Positions 24,652 to 32,014 of a stretch of 40,458 nt of DNA are shown in pieces. The notes beneath the pieces were generated by a model that searched no databases, had not been told where the DNA came from, and was given only the letters and a program-made list of their open reading frames with translations. Source of the DNA: Bacteroidota bacterium (GTDB lineage: Bacteria; Bacteroidota; Ignavibacteria; Kapaibacteriales; UBA2268); assembly GCA_009777815.1 (NCBI GenBank), contig WRLB01000007.1, positions 1 to 40,458 on the forward strand. The letters are read 5' to 3'. The translations under genes were made by a program, and so were the position numbers. The stretch's first letter is position 1, and each line of letters starts with the position of its first letter.

Positions 24652-25404
24652 TTGGAACGCTGGACTGATAATATCTATACAGAAATTAAAAATTATAATA
24701 TTCCTAACCATATTGCTATCATTATGGATGGTAATGGACGTTGGGCGAAATATAATAATCTTTCCAGAATTATAGGACACGAAAAAGGCATTAAAGTCGT
24801 TAAAGATATTGTTAAAATATGTTCGCAAATTGGAGTTAATTTTCTTACTTTATATGCTTTTTCAAAGGAAAACTGGCAACGTCCCGAAATAGAGGTAAAT
24901 GCTTTAATGTATTTATTAGAATTGTATCTTATATCTGAAATAGATGAATTGGATGAAAATAATGTTAGGATGAATTTTATAGGAAATATGGATGATTTGC
25001 CTGATTTTGTTGTTAAACAAATTAATAATTGCAAAAAAAGAACAAAAAATAATACGGGACTAACGTTATCTATTGCATTAAGTTATAGCAGTAGATTGGA
25101 TATAATAAATGCTACTAAAAAAATTATTAAACAAGCAATATATGATACTTCTATAATAGATAAAATTGATGAAAGTTTGTTTGCAAAGCATCTAACTACA
25201 CATAACATTCCTGACCCTGATTTGCTAATTAGAACAAGCGGCGAACTACGAATCAGCAATTTTTTGTTATGGGAAATTGCATACACGGAAATTTATATAA
25301 CCGATATATACTGGCCCCAATTTGATAAAGAAGAATTATTTAAAGCAATTATAGAATTTTCAAAAAGAGAAAGACGACTTGGAAAAATATCAGAACAACT
25401 ATAA
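24652..25404 (+). CDS. uppS: Isoprenyl transferase (undecaprenyl diphosphate synthase)
   Basis: A 250-residue cis-prenyltransferase making the lipid carrier for cell-wall synthesis. Signatures are [12 protein letters not shown] with the catalytic Asp, [41 protein letters not shown], and [24 protein letters not shown] followed by FSKRERRLG. The start is TTG at 24652, preceded by AAGAGG; the only nearby ATG is closed at once by a stop. It has normal length. cdsA and dxr, frequent partners, are not adjacent. Confidence 0.95.
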   Translation: MERWTDNIYTEIKNYNIPNHIAIIMDGNGRWAKYNNLSRIIGHEKGIKVVKDIVKICSQIGVNFLTLYAFSKENWQRPEIEVNALMYLLELYLISEIDELDENNVRMNFIGNMDDLPDFVVKQINNCKKRTKNNTGLTLSIALSYSSRLDIINATKKIIKQAIYDTSIIDKIDESLFAKHLTTHNIPDPDLLIRTSGELRISNFLLWEIAYTEIYITDIYWPQFDKEELFKAIIEFSKRERRLGKISEQL

Positions 25405-25418
25405 AAAATATTATTACT

Positions 25419-25826
25419 CTAATTTTTAACGTATTTATGTTTCAACAGGAGCATAATAATTACAAAACCAAAAAATTTTGCTATACAAAAAAATATAAAT
25501 GAGCATATAATTATACAAACAAATTCTGTAAAATTATTTATTGGCACGTTGAAATACTTAATTAAAACATTATAAATTACGTGCCTTGATGCTTCAAGTA
25601 TAATACCTAATTTAGTTCCGAAACACAAGAAATATATCCAAAATTGTTTCCAATTTATACTTTTTATATTTCGAAAAGGAGTTGATGACTTACCTAAAAT
25701 TGCTTCTTGGATATAATCAAATGTATTTTCAAAACCTTGCTCTTTTTTTGCTAACAAATAACATAAAAAATTATGCAAAACAGCAATTAGAACAATTATC
25801 ATTAATAAAACTATTATGTGTAACAT
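25419..25826 (-). CDS. Small membrane protein of unknown function
   Basis: A 135-residue protein with three hydrophobic segments (residues about 2-25, 60-75 and 105-128) and no motif I recognise. The central loop is polar and basic. It overlaps nothing, ends close to uppS in a convergent arrangement, and has a TATATTTG box on the minus strand at 25856-25849. It may be an integral inner-membrane protein. Confidence 0.65.
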   Translation of the reverse strand: MLHIIVLLMIIVLIAVLHNFLCYLLAKKEQGFENTFDYIQEAILGKSSTPFRNIKSINWKQFWIYFLCFGTKLGIILEASRHVIYNVLIKYFNVPINNFTEFVCIIICSFIFFCIAKFFGFVIIMLLLKHKYVKN

Positions 25827-25848
25827 AGTATTCTTTAAAACATAAATA

Positions 25849-25856
25849 CAAATATA
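25849..25856 (-). promoter_or_regulatory. -7 box for the small membrane protein
   Basis: TATATTTG on the minus strand, 23 bases before the ATG at 25826. It falls in the short gap after rnc, so the gene need not depend on rnc transcription. Confidence 0.45.
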
Positions 25857-25882
25857 CTTTTTATTTTTAAAAAAATTGGGTG

Positions 25883-26689
25883 TTAGAAAAAATTATTTAA
25901 AGCATTTTTTGATGCTTCTTGTTCGGCATCTTTTTTGGTCTTGCCTAATCCTGTTCCGAGCAGTATATCATTAAAATATACACCAACATTGTATGTTATA
26001 TTATGGTCAGGACCTTCTGCAGAAATAACTTTATATGTAGGCAAACATTTTGATTTTGCTTGTGTTATCTCTGACAATTTGCCTTTATAATTATTATCAA
26101 ACATAAAATCATCTAATTCTGTTAAAGGAATTAAGGTTTTATACAAAAAAGAAACCGCTTTTTCTATACCTGCATCAAAATAAATTGCTGCAATAAGGGC
26201 TTCAAAAGTATTAGCAATAAGTGATTCTCCTGCTTTATCAAAATTCTTTTGTGTTCCGAAACTAATTCGTAAAAATTGTTGTAATCCAATTTTATTAGCA
26301 ACATAAGCCAATGTATGCTTATTTACAAGACGTGAGCGAATTTTTGTTAATTCACCTTCTTTAGTATTAGGGAAAAAATTAAACAGATGGTCTGCAATAA
26401 TAAGCCCCAAAACAGCATCGCCAAGAAACTCCAATCTTTCATTAGAATATCCTACAACTTTCTTTTCTGTTTTGAGAATACTCAAATAAGAACTATGCGT
26501 AAATGCTTGCTCGTAATATGAAATATCTGTTATGCGTGTTCCTATCAATTTTTCTAATTGTTTTTTAGCATCACTATCAAAAAAACCAAGTCGAGGAAAG
26601 TGTTTTTTATGATCAATTAGATTAAACTTTCCAGTCATAGATTTCGGCAGAAATCTTAATAATCCCCTATACCAATCTTTGAATGCCAT
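25883..26689 (-). CDS. rnc: Ribonuclease III
   Basis: A 268-residue double-strand RNA endonuclease with the signature NERLEFLGDAVLGLI, a second acidic site ANTFEALIAAIYFDAG, and a C-terminal dsRNA-binding domain of about 70 residues ending in GKTKKDAEQEASKNAL. A basic N-terminal extension of about 30 residues is longer than in E. coli, as is common in Bacteroidota. It processes rRNA and structured RNAs. acpP/fabF, often found next to rnc in this phylum, are not here. Confidence 0.95.
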   Translation of the reverse strand: MAFKDWYRGLLRFLPKSMTGKFNLIDHKKHFPRLGFFDSDAKKQLEKLIGTRITDISYYEQAFTHSSYLSILKTEKKVVGYSNERLEFLGDAVLGLIIADHLFNFFPNTKEGELTKIRSRLVNKHTLAYVANKIGLQQFLRISFGTQKNFDKAGESLIANTFEALIAAIYFDAGIEKAVSFLYKTLIPLTELDDFMFDNNYKGKLSEITQAKSKCLPTYKVISAEGPDHNITYNVGVYFNDILLGTGLGKTKKDAEQEASKNALNNFF

Positions 26690-26711
26690 ATTAAATTATA
26701 AATTTTTAATG

Positions 26712-26719
26712 CAAATATA
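26712..26719 (-). promoter_or_regulatory. -7 box for rnc
   Basis: TATATTTG on the minus strand, 23 bases before the ATG at 26689. Confidence 0.45.
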
Positions 26720-26761
26720 ATGATTTTTTGTAATTTAGATTGTATGTAATCTATATAAAAA

Positions 26762-26829
26762 AGAGATGCTGAAACGAGTTCAGCATAACAGGTAGAAGAA
26801 GTGTTATGCCAAACTTGTTTTGGCATCTT
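26762..26829. repeat. Pair of REP-like elements with two stem types
   Basis: GATGCTGAAACGAGTTCAGC and GTTATGCCAAACTTGTTTTG with GCATC stand side by side in the gap between divergent rnc and nuoM. In the second the stem is TGCCAAA/TTTGGCA instead of TGCTGAA/TTCAGCA, with both sides of each changed pair altered together. Confidence 0.75.
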
Positions 26830-26881
26830 TTAAAATTATAAGGAATTAATTTTCAAAATCAAACTTTTATTTTAAAAAACG

Positions 26882-26889
26882 TATTTTTG
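26882..26889 (+). promoter_or_regulatory. -7 box for nuoM
   Basis: TATTTTTG, 30 bases before the ATG at 26920, in the same local context as the rpsL box. Confidence 0.55.
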
Positions 26890-26919
26890 TATTCTTAAAT
26901 AACGATTTATTAGAAAATT

Positions 26920-28539
26920 ATGTTCTCTTTTTTAGGATTAGGTCCATTAACGTTGATAACATTTATTCCATTGCTTGGAATACTTGCTATATTGCTCATC
27001 CCCAAGGGCAAAGATGAAGCAAGCCAAAATAAATCTACTAATTATTATAGATGGATAACAGTAGGTTTTACTTTCATTCAACTAATAATGGCATTTGCAA
27101 TATACTCGGGCTTCGATTGGACAATGCCCGGAGTTACTGACGAATCAACATTGCAATTCGTAGAAAAATTTAGGTGGATAGAATTAAGTGGTCTGCCTAT
27201 AATTGGCGATTTGCGAATTGATTATTTTATGGGCATTGATGGTATATCTGCCCCGATGATACTGCTAACAGCAATAGTTTGCTTCGTAGCAACGTTCTCA
27301 AGTTGGAGTATCAAAAAAGCACAAAAAGGATACTTCGCAATGTATCTATTACTTGATTTAGGAATGATGGGATTATTCTGTGCTTTAGATTTCTTCTTGT
27401 TCTTTGTGTTCTGGGAAATAATGCTTCTGCCGATGTATTTCCTTATCGGAATATGGGGCGGACCAAGAAGAGAATACGCCGCAATCAAGTTCTTTATTTA
27501 CACATTCTTCGGTTCTGTGTTTATACTATTAGTAATGATAGGATTGTATTTAAGCACAGGCACGTTCAATTTAATTGAACTAACTAATGCAGAATTATTT
27601 AAATCAGATTCCATATTTGCAGGACTAAATACAACTTGGCGATATCTTGCATTCATTGGACTGCTTGTTGGATTTGCAATAAAAGTTCCAACATTCCCGT
27701 TTCATACTTGGCTCCCCGATGCGCACGTTGAAGCACCAACACCAATATCTGTAATACTTGCAGGCGTTTTATTAAAAATGGGTATATACGGAATGCTACG
27801 AATATGCTTCCCTATATTCCCTGATGCCTTTGCATATTTCCAATGGTGGATTGCTCTAATTGGTGTTATCGGAATAGTATATGGTGGCTTATGTGCATTA
27901 GGTCAGCATAAGATCGGCAACAGAGATTTAAAGAAAATGATAGCATATTCTTCGGTATCTCACATGGGCTACGTAGTATTAGGCGTTGCCGCATTAAATG
28001 CACAAGGTATTTCAGGCGGAATACTGCAAATGTTTAGCCACGGCTTAATTACGTCAATGCTGTTCTTAATCGTTGGTGTAATTTACGACAGGGCGCATAC
28101 AAGATGTATGGACGATTTCGGCGGATTAGCAAACAAGATGCCTATTTACACAGTATTTATGGCTATATCGTTCTTTGCTGCAATAGGTCTTCCGTCAACA
28201 AGCGGATTCGTTGCTGAAGTATTATGTTTCATTGGTGGATTTAATACATTTCCTGTGCTTACTATTATTGCGGGTTCAGGAATCGTTATTGGAGCAGGAT
28301 ATATGCTATGGGCATTGCAAAAAGTATTTTTTGGCAAACCTAATCCAAAATGGGAAGGACCTTGGGATCCAACAAAAAAATATTACAAAACCGATGACGT
28401 AAATTGGGTTGAAGTTGTGTCGTTAGCACCATTAGCAATAATTATTATTGTAGTCGGTGTTCAGCCGCATTTGATATTAAATATGATGACTACATCTGTT
28501 AATCATTTAATAAACTTTATACAGCCATTTATAAAATAG
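26920..28539 (+). CDS. nuoM: NADH-quinone oxidoreductase subunit M
   Basis: A 539-residue antiporter-like membrane subunit of complex I with about 14 membrane helices. The family pattern FVEKFRWI, YFMGIDGISAPMILLT, FFVFWEIMLLPMYFLIGIWG with the key Glu, TFPFHTWLPDAHVEAPTPIS with the Lys/His region just before it, and SHMGYVVLG identify NuoM rather than NuoL or NuoN. It pumps protons in the membrane arm. nuoL and nuoN normally flank it, but here it is alone between rnc and an mscS-like gene. Base composition is somewhat less AT-rich than its neighbours. Confidence 0.94.
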   Translation: MFSFLGLGPLTLITFIPLLGILAILLIPKGKDEASQNKSTNYYRWITVGFTFIQLIMAFAIYSGFDWTMPGVTDESTLQFVEKFRWIELSGLPIIGDLRIDYFMGIDGISAPMILLTAIVCFVATFSSWSIKKAQKGYFAMYLLLDLGMMGLFCALDFFLFFVFWEIMLLPMYFLIGIWGGPRREYAAIKFFIYTFFGSVFILLVMIGLYLSTGTFNLIELTNAELFKSDSIFAGLNTTWRYLAFIGLLVGFAIKVPTFPFHTWLPDAHVEAPTPISVILAGVLLKMGIYGMLRICFPIFPDAFAYFQWWIALIGVIGIVYGGLCALGQHKIGNRDLKKMIAYSSVSHMGYVVLGVAALNAQGISGGILQMFSHGLITSMLFLIVGVIYDRAHTRCMDDFGGLANKMPIYTVFMAISFFAAIGLPSTSGFVAEVLCFIGGFNTFPVLTIIAGSGIVIGAGYMLWALQKVFFGKPNPKWEGPWDPTKKYYKTDDVNWVEVVSLAPLAIIIIVVGVQPHLILNMMTTSVNHLINFIQPFIK

Positions 28540-28628
28540 AAAATAGGGGTATCCTTTTATTAAAATCTCCTTTAAAATATTATTGAAAAAACATATTTTT
28601 TTATAGAAGGTACCCTTATAATTACAAA

Positions 28629-28660
28629 CACAACGCAGAACATTTTTGTTCTGCGTTGTG
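28629..28660. terminator. Perfect 14-bp hairpin after nuoM
   Basis: CACAACGCAGAACA/TGTTCTGCGTTGTG with a TTTT loop. It is not followed by a long T-run, so Rho-independent function is uncertain. A looser long-range inverted pair, GGGTATCCTT and AAGGTACCC, flanks 28548-28616 just before it. Confidence 0.55.
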
Positions 28661-28679
28661 CTGTTGTTAATTCTAATAA

Positions 28680-28756
28680 AGAGATGCCGAAATGAGTTAG
28701 GCATAACAGGTAAATAAAATAGCAAACACGGGGGCTTGCCCCCGTGTTTTTTTTAA
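28680..28756. repeat. REP-like element plus GC hairpin with T-run
   Basis: GATGCCGAAATGAGTTAGGC at 28683 is followed by AACACGGGGGC/GCCCCCGTGTT at 28725-28748 and then a run of eight or more T. This copy of the GC hairpin has all the features of an intrinsic terminator for plus-strand transcripts from nuoM. Confidence 0.7.
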
Positions 28757-28767
28757 TAAAAATTCTG

Positions 28768-28775
28768 TATTTTTG
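28768..28775 (+). promoter_or_regulatory. -7 box for the mscS-like gene
   Basis: TATTTTTG, 29 bases before the ATG at 28805. Confidence 0.5.
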
Positions 28776-28804
28776 TATTTTTACATATAAAATAAATATT
28801 TATT

Positions 28805-29968
28805 ATGGAAAATTTAATTATTAAACTTTGTGGAATATCCCCACTCTTGCAAAATTATTATGAATATCTTAATCAACCTTTAATAAATAAAATAGTAGAT
28901 GATATTTTTGATATTTTTAATAATAATAGTTTTTTTACTATAGAATTTTTAGGAAATTATGTATTTAATTACATAGTATTTGCAATAGTTTTTGTAGCAC
29001 TAATGCTACTAATAAAGCCACTCTTGAAACTAATTTTTACTATTTTTAGAAAATTAGCAAGCAAAACAAAAAGCAACTCTGATGATAAAATATTAAACTA
29101 TTTTTTAGAAAAAAAGAGTTCTTCATTCATATCTTTAGAAATAGTTGTTGTTTTATATTTATCGCTAAAAGTGTTGTGGTTGTCGCCACAAGTCCAAAAT
29201 GTAGTTGATAGTTTAGCAATAATTTTTATTACAATTTTTATTGTTTCTGTAATAATAGATGTAATAAAATATACAATTAGTTCAAGATACGGTGCCGAAG
29301 GTGATCCTCGTGGCAACTCTTTATTACTGATATTTCCGATAATAAAAATAGTTATTTGGGTATTAGCAGGGTTCTTTGTTTTATCTAATTTGGGCTATGA
29401 TGTTTCTGCATTATTAGCAGGATTAGGTATTGGTGGCGTAGCATTTGCATTGGCATCGCAATCATTTCTTAGCGATTTAATTTCGTTTATTTCTATAATA
29501 TCAGATAAGCCAATAGAAATTGGCGACTACATTTCAATTAATGGAATTGAAGGAACTGTTAAGAAAATCGGCATAAAATCCACTCGTATAGAACGTAATT
29601 TAGGCGAGGAAGTTATTATACCTAATTCTAAAATTACTGGTTCTGATTTGTTTAATTATAAGAGATTAGATAAAAGGCGATTTGATATTGTGCTACAAAT
29701 AAATCCGAATACTGCAAACGAAAAATTGCAATTAATTCCCGATATAGTTAATAAACTTATAGCAGAAAATGAAATGCTTCAATTAGTTCGTTGTTCGCTT
29801 GATACTATTGGTGATTTTTCATATAATTTTACTACAATAATTTATGTATTAACTGATGATGGAGCAACATATTTTAAACTAAAAGAAGATTTTATTTACA
29901 AAATAAAAACAGAATTAGAGACCAACAACATCAATTTAGCATATCCAATAATGGAAATTGCAAAATAG
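28805..29968 (+). CDS. MscS family mechanosensitive ion channel
   Basis: A 387-residue membrane channel. Hydrophobic helices lie at about 50-80, 105-125, 130-155 and 170-195. The pore helix LLAGLGIGGVAFALASQSFL, rich in Gly/Ala, leads into the cytoplasmic beta domain (IEIGDYISINGIEGTVKKIGIKSTRI and VIIPNSKITGSDLFNY). It releases solutes on hypo-osmotic shock. The C-terminal vestibule domain is short but complete. Family is certain; conductance type is not. Confidence 0.93.
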   Translation: MENLIIKLCGISPLLQNYYEYLNQPLINKIVDDIFDIFNNNSFFTIEFLGNYVFNYIVFAIVFVALMLLIKPLLKLIFTIFRKLASKTKSNSDDKILNYFLEKKSSSFISLEIVVVLYLSLKVLWLSPQVQNVVDSLAIIFITIFIVSVIIDVIKYTISSRYGAEGDPRGNSLLLIFPIIKIVIWVLAGFFVLSNLGYDVSALLAGLGIGGVAFALASQSFLSDLISFISIISDKPIEIGDYISINGIEGTVKKIGIKSTRIERNLGEEVIIPNSKITGSDLFNYKRLDKRRFDIVLQINPNTANEKLQLIPDIVNKLIAENEMLQLVRCSLDTIGDFSYNFTTIIYVLTDDGATYFKLKEDFIYKIKTELETNNINLAYPIMEIAK

Positions 29969-30027
29969 TGAACAATATTTGTTTTCTGCATCTTCACATT
30001 AATAGCAAGATTTATCAAATATTTTAT

Positions 30028-30035
30028 TATATTTG
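30028..30035 (+). promoter_or_regulatory. -7 box for the lipoprotein at 30074
   Basis: TATATTTG, 38 bases before the ATG. GGAGA at 30061 provides a Shine-Dalgarno sequence eight bases from the start. Confidence 0.5.
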
Positions 30036-30073
30036 TAATTAAATATTTATTTATCAATACGGAGAAATATACT

Positions 30074-30595
30074 ATGTCTAATTTATTAGTCCAGTTTGCA
30101 AGAATTCTGAAACTTGCCGCTATCTCAATCATAGCGTTAGTTGGTCTCGCTGCGTGTGGCGATGGCGGAAATCCAAATGAACCAAAACCGCCAATAGAAT
30201 TTAAAAATATAGAACATATTCACATTGAATGTGATTATTTGGATTCTATTTTTTCTATAAAAAATCAATTAATTCCTGTGAATTATGAAATAGATAAAAA
30301 CATATACATCATTAATTCAAAGGAAGAATTAAATGAAATAAATCCTTTCTATTTTGATGTAGATTGTATTGATTTTTCTAAATACACGCTAATAGGTGGG
30401 TATGTAACAACTCATAACAATGGTTTGGAATTGTTTACTTCATTTAATGAGGGAGCAATCAATTATTTTCTAGATATAACATATACGATGGGACCTTCAA
30501 GAGTATTTAATTGTCTGTATTTTTGGCGTTTATATCCAAAATTAAAAACAGATAAAAATATAACAATAAATACAACTGGATATCAAACAGAATAA
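30074..30595 (+). CDS. Small lipoprotein of unknown function
   Basis: A 173-residue protein with an N-terminal hydrophobic stretch (residues 12-27) ending in the lipobox LAAC at Cys28, then GDGGNPNEP, a typical polar tether. The remainder, about 130 residues, contains no motif that I recognise. It is predicted to be anchored in the outer or inner membrane facing the periplasm or surface. It has a promoter box, a ribosome site and a terminator, so it is a monocistronic gene. Confidence 0.75.
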   Translation: MSNLLVQFARILKLAAISIIALVGLAACGDGGNPNEPKPPIEFKNIEHIHIECDYLDSIFSIKNQLIPVNYEIDKNIYIINSKEELNEINPFYFDVDCIDFSKYTLIGGYVTTHNNGLELFTSFNEGAINYFLDITYTMGPSRVFNCLYFWRLYPKLKTDKNITINTTGYQTE

Positions 30596-30619
30596 GCATT
30601 AGAAAAACAACCATTCGAG

Positions 30620-30656
30620 CAGGCAGAAAAGATTGAGGAGTTTCTGCTTGTTTTTT
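30620..30656 (+). terminator. Intrinsic terminator after the lipoprotein gene
   Basis: CAGGCAGAAA pairs with TTTCTGCTTG (one G-U pair) across an 11-base loop, followed by TTTTTT. Confidence 0.75.
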
Positions 30657-30677
30657 ATGTATTATTTAAAAATGTAT

Positions 30678-30740
30678 TACTGAACTCGTTCAGCATCCAC
30701 TTATTATATGCGAGGGAATGGTGAAATAAATTCGGCATTA
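30678..30740. repeat. Decayed pair of REP-like elements
   Basis: TACTGAACTCGTTCAGCATC and, after TATATGCGAGGGA, GGTGAAATAAATTCGGCATT. It has the same two-element layout as at 22219, but the second stem is degraded. Confidence 0.65.
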
Positions 30741-30788
30741 TATTTTTAGAGGTTAATAATTAAATTACTATATTTACATTATAATTAA

Positions 30789-31352
30789 CTACTCATTGCC
30801 TGATGAAGTTGCTACTTGAGTGTATCTAATAACTTTATCTTTAAATAGATAACCATTCTGCAACACCATAGTTATTTTGCCTTCAGGAAGGTGCGATGTC
30901 TGACTCATTAGTGCCGAATGAAAATTAACATCAAAATCGTCACCAATACTAACTTCTATCATTTTAACACCTTGTTCTCTAAAAAATTTATCTGTTTTTT
31001 GATAAATCATTTCAACTCCTGCTTGTATAGAAGTAATATCTTGATGCTTTTTTGCTGATTCATTAGCGTTCCGCAAGTCATCAAGAATATCTATTAAAGC
31101 AGTAAAAACCCTTGTATTTCCATATTCTAACAAATCTGCTTTTTCTTGTGTTGTTCGTTTTCTATAATTATCAAACTCTGCTGTTCGCCTGATAAGAAGG
31201 TCTAAAAGTTCTGCATTTTTGCTTTTTAGTTCTTCTATTGATAGCAATTCTTCGACTTCATTATTTGGATTTTCTTCTGAAAATTGCTTCAAATCGCCGT
31301 TGTCTATCAGGACTTCTTGTTCTTCTTTTTGATTTATATTTTCTTGCTTCAT
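30789..31352 (-). CDS. grpE: Nucleotide exchange factor GrpE
   Basis: A 187-residue co-chaperone for DnaK. After an acidic N-terminus (residues 1-40) comes a long helix with AEFDNYRKRTTQEKADL, the dimer-forming coil, then the beta domain VEVSIGDDFDVNFHSAL-like segment (EVSIGDDFDVNFHSALM) and the C-terminal VLQNGYLFKDKVIRYTQV. The usual dnaJ or dnaK neighbours are missing. It begins 39 bases after the zinc-ribbon gene and no separate promoter box is evident, so the two probably share a transcript. Confidence 0.95.
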   Translation of the reverse strand: MKQENINQKEEQEVLIDNGDLKQFSEENPNNEVEELLSIEELKSKNAELLDLLIRRTAEFDNYRKRTTQEKADLLEYGNTRVFTALIDILDDLRNANESAKKHQDITSIQAGVEMIYQKTDKFFREQGVKMIEVSIGDDFDVNFHSALMSQTSHLPEGKITMVLQNGYLFKDKVIRYTQVATSSGNE

Positions 31353-31391
31353 TTTAGTATTATATTTTTATTTAACTATTTTTATGCTATT

Positions 31392-31742
31392 TTATGATTT
31401 ATAACTTGGCACATTAAATAATTCATCACCTTCATCCATCATTTCCATTGCCTCTATCTCCATCCTATCTAATCGCTTCAATCCTTCTATATGTTGTTCT
31501 TGTTTATATGCTTGCACTATCCATTCTGTTGGAGTAAAAATGCGTAAATACTCTTCCATACTGGTTATATGCCATCCTCCGCAAGCAACACAATAGTAAC
31601 TTCGCTGTGGTTTATGCCCAGGATCATCTTCAAATTCTGCACCATTGAATTTAATAAAATTATTTGCTTTTTTCTCTGTTTCGAAAAGTATTTTTCTTTT
31701 ACCGCAATCTTCACAGAAATGTCTATTTTTTACAGGTTTCAT
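31392..31742 (-). CDS. Small zinc-ribbon-like protein of unknown function
   Basis: A 116-residue protein with two CxxC pairs, HFCEDCGKRKILF (Cys9/12) and YYCVACGGWHIT (about Cys51/54), spaced as in a zinc ribbon. The YYCVACGGWHIT knuckle is seen in small phage and bacterial proteins of unknown role that bind nucleic acid or zinc. The remainder is helical and charged. Its position directly before grpE suggests joint transcription and perhaps a stress-related role, which is inference. No clear promoter box was found upstream. Confidence 0.7.
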   Translation of the reverse strand: MKPVKNRHFCEDCGKRKILFETEKKANNFIKFNGAEFEDDPGHKPQRSYYCVACGGWHITSMEEYLRIFTPTEWIVQAYKQEQHIEGLKRLDRMEIEAMEMMDEGDELFNVPSYKS

Positions 31743-32014
31743 ACTATTATTTATATAAAATACATCAAATAATTACACAATCATATTTTGCAACTAATTT
31801 AATAGTGTGATTCACATATTAACTGAATAGTAGGATTTGTTTATAATTTCATTATTAACAACCATTTAATTACCTAAATCCTATCCAATTCAACTTTCAA
31901 TATACTTATACATTTAATCTATTTTTTTCACATTTAATCTAATTTTTTTACAAAAATACGGATTTTTTCTATAAATAAAAAACATTATTTTTGCATATTT
32001 AATAGATATTTTAT
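31743..32014. other. AT-rich divergent intergenic gap
   Basis: This gap separates the zinc-ribbon gene from the M6 protease gene. It contains a direct repeat of ACATTTAATCTA (about 31910-31942) and the protease promoter box at 31986. No gene, tRNA or stable hairpin was recognised. Confidence 0.5.
31986..31993 (+). promoter_or_regulatory. -7 box for the M6 protease gene
   Basis: TATTTTTG, 21 bases before the ATG at 32015. Confidence 0.5.
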
